Below, in pieces: positions 59,092 to 64,000 of a stretch of DNA of 64,000 nucleotides. Position 1 is the stretch's first letter. The number at the start of each line of letters is the position of its first letter. The notes beneath the pieces are model-generated. The model had not been told where the DNA came from. It saw only the letters and a list, made by a program, of their open reading frames with translations, and made no database searches. Location: positions 13,220,364 to 13,284,363 of the forward strand of contig JAQFVV010000012.1 of assembly GCA_028023455.1 (NCBI GenBank), written 5' to 3'. The position numbers were made by a program, and so were the translations under genes. This DNA is from Epiperipatus broadwayi (lineage: Eukaryota; Onychophora; Udeonychophora; Euonychophora; Peripatidae).

Positions 59092-60293
59092 TGTAATGAG
59101 AATCACCCACTAAGATAAAATTGATAATAAATATGAAGATTGGTCAGTCTAGGAGAATATGATTAGCAAACAAGTGATCATGTACATAGTGGACTGACTA
59201 CACAATTTTTCTCTTCATTAACTAATTTAATAATAGTCATGGACAATGATCACATTAGATCTACATTAAGTCCAAGCCTTTATGCAGATCCAGCCATATT
59301 TCCTGGTCATTATCCTCTTAACATTTATATTATTCTAAGATAATATAAAATGATACACTTGTATTTGGATGAGACAATTTATGAAAAACAAATTATTAAC
59401 AGTAACAATAATTTTATTTAACACAATAGAATAAAATAATAAAACTGTTTATATTTATATACTTAAAATAGACATAATAGAGAACATATATAACAGAAAT
59501 TATTTCTAACTCGGAAAATATTTTTGATTACTCTTAATTTAAGAAAGAGACTTACCTCATTTTTATTATCTGTTAAGCTCAACTTTTCTTACACAGTAAG
59601 ACTAATGACCATAATGATGTAGTTTAATATTGAAATTGATAAGTTGACTATTTTCATATCTAAATTTCTTTTAAAATATTGATCCTTATGATTGAGAGAA
59701 TCAGATATGCAGAATGTATTAATTCTTCTCTTCTCGAATAATTTCTTCTTAAAACAATTAGTAAACCGGCAAATTTTCTTGTGATATTAAAACGTTGAGT
59801 TATATTATAACATCCACACAATAAGTTCCAAAGCATTATTGAATGTTAAGGCATTTTACAGCTCCATGACAAAAAAACTAAATTTCTGGAAAGGTTAGGG
59901 TGAAGCATTTTAAAGCTTTACTCCATTATTTGCATTATATACACATAGGTGAGAATCAATATTACTTTACTGGCTTTCATTCTATAAGTCACACAAAAAA
60001 GAATTTAAAAAAACTCCCTCCAAAATTTAAAAAGCAGATGGTCTAGTTTTTTTTTTCTTCATTCAATGGTGACTGTCTAAATTTCCAAAGCAACTTAATA
60101 TTTTAAAATAGTCATTTTATTATTTTATAATAAATAAAGAAATAAACTTTTCATTTCTTACAATTATATTGTTTTCAGCTTGTTAATGATTAGGATTTAA
60201 AATAAATAAATAATTTTTACATTTTAAAATTCATAGTTTTTGTATTCATTTTTTAAAAATCAAATGTATGTAAACTATGTCATGGTGGGTACA
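59092..60293 (-). repeat. 5' LTR (1202 bp) of the minus-strand retrotransposon
   Basis: Uninterrupted LTR copy, TG...CA in minus sense. An AATAAA signal (TTTATT near 59412 on the plus strand) lies about 320 bp from its 3' end, at the usual place for retroelement polyadenylation. It serves as reference for the split 3' LTR. Confidence 0.8.
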
Positions 60294-60740
60294 TATATAA
60301 AATTGAAATAACAAGATCACATGAATTGTTTGTTTTTTGTTTTTTTTAAAGAACAAAATAATAGTATATATTAAAATCTAGCCAGACAAAATAATATACT
60401 AGATAATTTGAAGGTTAAATAATTAAGGTTTCTCATACAATATTGTGAATTCTTTTAAAGAAGAACTTAAAACTAAAACATCCATATAACCATAAGGATT
60501 ATAATGGACATAATAATAAAATAAATAAATAAAAACAAAATATGTACATTAATATAAAATCATTGTCATAGTAGGATAGAATATTAAAAAAAGTAAAGTA
60601 TATTTAAAAAAGTAAAATAGACACTTATAAAGTTCCATTGAAATATTCAGACTGCACAAAGTTAATGATTTTAAAAGTTCAAATAAATCAACTACTTATG
60701 TACTAGATCCAGAGTTTAATACTAAAACAAACTTAGCTAT
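60294..60740. other. AT-rich intronic DNA
   Basis: No feature supported between the LTR element and the open frame at 60.75-60.99 kb. Confidence 0.45.
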
Positions 60741-60763
60741 ATTTAGGAGCGAAGCTCCGTGTT

Positions 60764-60994
60764 TATTCAATCTGGAATACTAGCTTCATTCCTTATATTT
60801 CCTTTATGGAGACAACTGACAGATCGTTTAAATATCACAATGACTTGTTGGTTATTTCTCTTTTCCTTCTTGCTAAGCAAAACTTTTCTTTCAGGCAAAT
60901 CAACTTTTAAATAGTAATTACAAGCAAAAATCCCTTCAACAAATACTCCTTCTACCACTTCTTCAATAGATTGCAATAAAAGAGAAAATTTTAC
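60764..60994 (-). pseudogene. Unassigned coding-like frame (about 75 codons)
   Basis: A minus-strand frame open from about 60994 reads VKFSLLLQSIEEVVEGVFVE, GIFACNYYLKVDLPERKVLL and IVIFKRSVSCLHKGNIRNEA before a stop. Its composition (Val, Glu, Lys, Cys balanced) is more protein-like than the usual AT-driven frames. It lies in the largest intron of the coiled-coil gene, on the same strand, but is not a coiled coil and ends in a stop, so it is not part of that gene's visible chain. It may be the 3' end of a decayed mobile-element gene or a retrocopy. Confidence 0.3.
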
Positions 60995-61749
60995 TTGTCA
61001 CATAAATCAACTTTCAAGTGTCTGCACTTTTCAGTAGTTTTCCATCCTTGTTTTACTTTCTAGTTAAAAATTGCTGGATACTTATTTATCTAACAATATT
61101 GAATGGCTAATTTAGCTGATTCACTGAAATAAAAACTCCAAAAGTATTTAGAATTTTAAAAAATTTTCAAATTTAACCCAGCTGAGAATAGAACACCACA
61201 TCATGGGCCTGACATGCAAATGTGCTAATCATGAAACTTATCCAATATAAAAATGCATTATTATATATGTGAGTAACTACTTCATTATATGTGTATTGTT
61301 TATGAAAACAATAGTGAATATATATATATATTACTACATGTGTATATATGTGAATATAAAATTTTTATTATCTCAGAATATCAAGAGTGATATTATAATC
61401 CTATTTTTTTATTAGCTTAAAAATGTTATTTATTTTGTGAATTGGAAAAAATACAATGAATTATTCTATACTTGTTTTACATCAAGTTTTTATTTTACCA
61501 AATTAGAATGTGTGATAATTTTTTTTAATTTTAAAACAAATTTTTTTTAAATGTATATGTAAAAATGAAGTCATATCATTATTTTCTACCGTTAAATTAA
61601 ATTCTTTTCAACTATTGTAATAAAATAAAATACCTGTTAATATTTCAAAATTTAGTCAAAAAATGAAAGTATTTTTTCAACATAAATAAAAAAAATGATA
61701 TAATTACCTAAGGTTACATATTTGTTTTATTAAAAAAAAATGCTTATAC

Positions 61750-61796
61750 CTTTCTTGAAGTAAGTCTACTTTAGCAGTTAATTTAGCATTTTCTTC
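61750..61796 (-). CDS. Coiled-coil protein, exon 1 of those visible (47 nt)
   Basis: The most upstream exon found on the minus strand. It follows a good pyrimidine tract and acceptor (TCTCTCTTTTAG) and ends at a GTATAA donor. It encodes EENAKLTAKVDLLQE plus the first two bases of an Arg codon completed in exon 28060-28150. Length alone would not convince, but the phase match, the shared coiled-coil composition and the acceptor quality do. The protein's N-terminus is outside the window. Confidence 0.77.
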
Positions 61797-64000
61797 CTAA
61801 AAGAGAGAAAAAGATTATTTATACGCTAAAAATATAATTTTTTTTAACTTACTTATCTCAATACTGCTACTTAAAGTTGCTAGTATGAAAAGCTGAGTCC
61901 TAGAGTTAACTTGTATGAAAAGAACCAAATCATTAAATATAAACTTTAGGATGTTGACATACTTGGAATTTTTTAGGATTATTGAGATTGGTAAAAAAAA
62001 CATTCTGTATTTTTATTATATTTCTTATAGCAAAAAAAAAAACAAACACACTTCATTTATATATACTGAGATAGAACTTGGCTATCTCAATATCTAATTT
62101 ATGTGCAAATATTTTATGTTGATAAAGCACAAGCTTAATTTCAGATTTTAAGATTTGTTTTCTATAGGTGGTATATTACATATATGTGCATACATTAATA
62201 AATTTATTTATTATATTAGTAAAGATTATTTTAGTTGTAAAAAAATAATAAAAAATGTGTACTTTGTTGCAAAAATTTTTATCAATCTGTACATTTATTT
62301 TTTTTATTACAAGAACAATACTTAATCTTAATATTTTATTAATTCCTAATTATTTCATTTTATTAAATAAAACTTTTAAAAAAGTCAATAGTCTTTCATT
62401 AAGTCTTGTTCCTTATTTTAACATATTGGTATCGGTAAACCTTCCAGATTGATCCAATTAAAAAATTTGATAAATCTCTAATTAATGGCTTATCTGAGTT
62501 AAAATATAATCACTGTCTTGCTAATTTAATTAAAATTTCTTGGAAAATGAATGGGCTAATCAATTAACATTAGGACTATAAAAAGACTAGCTAAAAATTA
62601 TACTATTCTGGATTTTGTTCTAGTCTGTTCTTCATTTTACTTTTTACAGTGATTCTGTTTCTTAGTTATAATTGTCATCTTGGCAGTGTACCATGTAATA
62701 TCAAGAACTTCTACCAGTGGCCATGTTTAATAGTATGTGCTGTTAAAGCACTGGAAAAATGAACTCCACTCTCCAGTATGAACCTGAAGCCATAATATGT
62801 CTAACTTGTTTTTCTGATTGATCAACAACATAAGTCAATTACTGCCATTGAAGAGACTGTTAAGAAATGTACTTTGCTCTATTAATGAAGCAATTCCAAG
62901 ACAACCCTCTTATATAAGTTCAATGAAATCAAGAAACAAATGCAGAAACACCTGTCTAAAGTTATGCATATGTACATTTATTTAATTCCACTTTTCCAAA
63001 AAATAAGTCCTTACCAACTCCTCTCTGGACTTAATGTAAAAAAATTTCAATAGCTGTTATTAAGACATTACCTATAAGCCAGTAATATATAAGAATGAGT
63101 TCAACTTTGTATTTATATTTTATCTATTTTATATTTTTTATATATATTTCATGTATTGTTATACTTTAAAATATATTCAGCATAGATAAAACATTTATGG
63201 AATGAGAAATTCAAGTGATTTTCATAATTAGAAAGTTTTGCTTTACAGATTGATTAGAGAAAAGATAAAACAACCTAAAATAGAATATCCAGAAAAAATA
63301 AATTTTAGATATTATATACAATAAATATATTTATCTAACAACAAAATAATATATGACTATATCTGTAATATAATCATATAATTATAACATAAAAAAGCTA
63401 TTTTTGGCAATTTTTAAATTTTTGCTCTTTTCAGTATGTCTTAACTACAAAAGTAATCTATATTGCATACATAGTGACATCTACCAGCTCTATATAAAAT
63501 TAACACAAGCCTATAATTTATGTTTTAATATCTTTATAATAACATAGTATATAATCCTCCATTCATTTTTCATTATCCAATTATTAGTTAAATTAATTGC
63601 CATTTTATAAATGTTCATACAATTATTTCTGTTATAATTAATGTAATTGGTTTCATATATCTTCATTCTATTAATTTTTTTAATATAATTTAATGGACTT
63701 ATATTCTTAACACAATCTATTCTATGTCCATATTTTAAATAGTGAACATAATAATGCAGATCTGTCATCTCTCCTATTAATAGCATTATTATGCTCTTAA
63801 GCCCTTTCTTCTAATTGTTTTGCCATATGTCCATAATAAACTATACTGCAAAACCTATAATTAATTTTATATACTGTAACGGAAACACGATGATCGAAAG
63901 CTTAACTTCCCTTTTATTTATATATAATGGGGAATTCTTAAAATTCAAGATCGTCCACTTTCCGCTACCGCAAGCAGAGAGAACATACGGACATAAACGA
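61797..64000. other. AT-rich DNA upstream of the first visible exon
   Basis: Presumed intron of the same gene. No further exon was recognised. A stretch at about 62640-62990 is less AT-rich and may be an old transposon fragment, but no motif could be named. The ORF at 63511-63786 is Ile/Asn/Tyr-heavy and probably chance. Confidence 0.45.
63875..64000. mobile_element. Possible end of an LTR element cut by the window edge
   Basis: From TGTAACGGAAACACGATGAT onward the sequence becomes richer in CpG and contains TTTATT (AATAAA on the minus strand). This resembles the terminus of a minus-strand LTR. The rest lies beyond 64000. Confidence 0.3.

Larger units (their letters stand above)
50866..60293 (-). 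mobile_element. Minus-strand LTR retrotransposon with 1.2 kb LTRs, one split by an insertion
   Basis: Two direct copies of a 1.2 kb LTR can be aligned: 59092-60293 (5' LTR in minus sense) and 50866/50871-51215 continued at about 55950-56722 (3' LTR). The LTRs start TGTAMCCACYATG and end in TACA in minus sense. A primer-binding-site-like TGGGTGCCAGTCTGGGAT follows the 5' LTR two bases in, and a polypurine tract AGAGGAGGGGCAAA immediately precedes the 3' LTR. The internal part is only 2.37 kb (56723-59091), with a broken gag-like coiled coil and no pol, so it is non-autonomous or deleted. A TATA duplication at the outer edges is possible but lies in TA-rich DNA. Confidence 0.82.
28151..61749 (-). 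other. Intron of about 33.6 kb in the coiled-coil gene, packed with transposons
   Basis: It runs from the donor below 61750 (GTATAA) to the acceptor above 28150 (AAG). Within it lie a gag-like fragment, Tigger, piggyBac, a Mag-type Gypsy with nested Merlin elements, a hAT MITE, hammerhead-like units and a 9.4 kb LTR retrotransposon. Additional exons of this gene whose length is a multiple of three could have been missed. Confidence 0.7.

Overview
The window is very AT-rich animal-type DNA, probably from an invertebrate with an expanded, transposon-filled genome. There are no prokaryotic operons or long ORFs. Short exons have canonical AG acceptors and GTAAGT/GTGAGT donors, introns run to tens of kilobases, and there are many transposable elements of metazoan families (Penelope-like, Mag-type Ty3/Gypsy, Merlin, hAT, pogo/Tigger, piggyBac). 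The species cannot be fixed from the sequence.

One host gene can be reconstructed on the minus strand and spans most of the window. Five exons (61750-61796, 28060-28150, 21859-21942, 21556-21618, 8271-8480) join in a consistent reading frame over 495 nt (165 codons). They encode part of a charged coiled-coil protein that ends, within the window, in a Ser/Pro-rich linker. Its introns are about 33.6 kb, 6.1 kb, 0.24 kb and 13.1 kb. The true start and stop lie outside the window, and the protein family was not identified.

Almost everything else lies in, or flanks, those introns. 1-8 kb: AT-rich DNA, a 2.8 kb terminal-inverted-repeat (TIR) element with an internal tandem array, and a pyrimidine-rich tract. 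8.5-21.5 kb: a near-perfect 209-bp-arm palindrome, a 1.67 kb non-autonomous Merlin-like element with a perfect 8-bp target-site duplication (TSD), a 942-bp inverted-repeat unit carrying hammerhead-ribozyme-like motifs, a broken Penelope-like reverse transcriptase plus GIY-YIG gene, and two more foldback repeats. 22-28 kb: mostly AT-rich DNA and a 1.36 kb TIR element that ends about 110 bp from an exon. 28-37 kb: gag-like coiled-coil remnants, a Tigger-like element and a broken piggyBac transposase. 37.6-46.3 kb: a broken Mag-type Gypsy retrotransposon interrupted by about 5.6 kb of foreign DNA. That DNA contains a second copy of the 1.67 kb Merlin-like element, itself interrupted by a 1.0 kb Merlin transposon with a damaged transposase gene. 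46.5-50.7 kb: two more units of the hammerhead-like family and a hAT MITE with a perfect TSD. 50.9-60.3 kb: a minus-strand LTR retrotransposon with 1.2 kb LTRs, one of them split by a 4.7 kb insertion between (TA)n tracts.

The most interesting structures are the hammerhead-like head-to-head units, two of which have 11-13 bp TSDs around the whole inverted pair; the nested Merlin/Gypsy insertion; and the widely split coiled-coil gene. All transposon ORFs seen are damaged, so the window is mainly a record of past insertions inside one long host gene.
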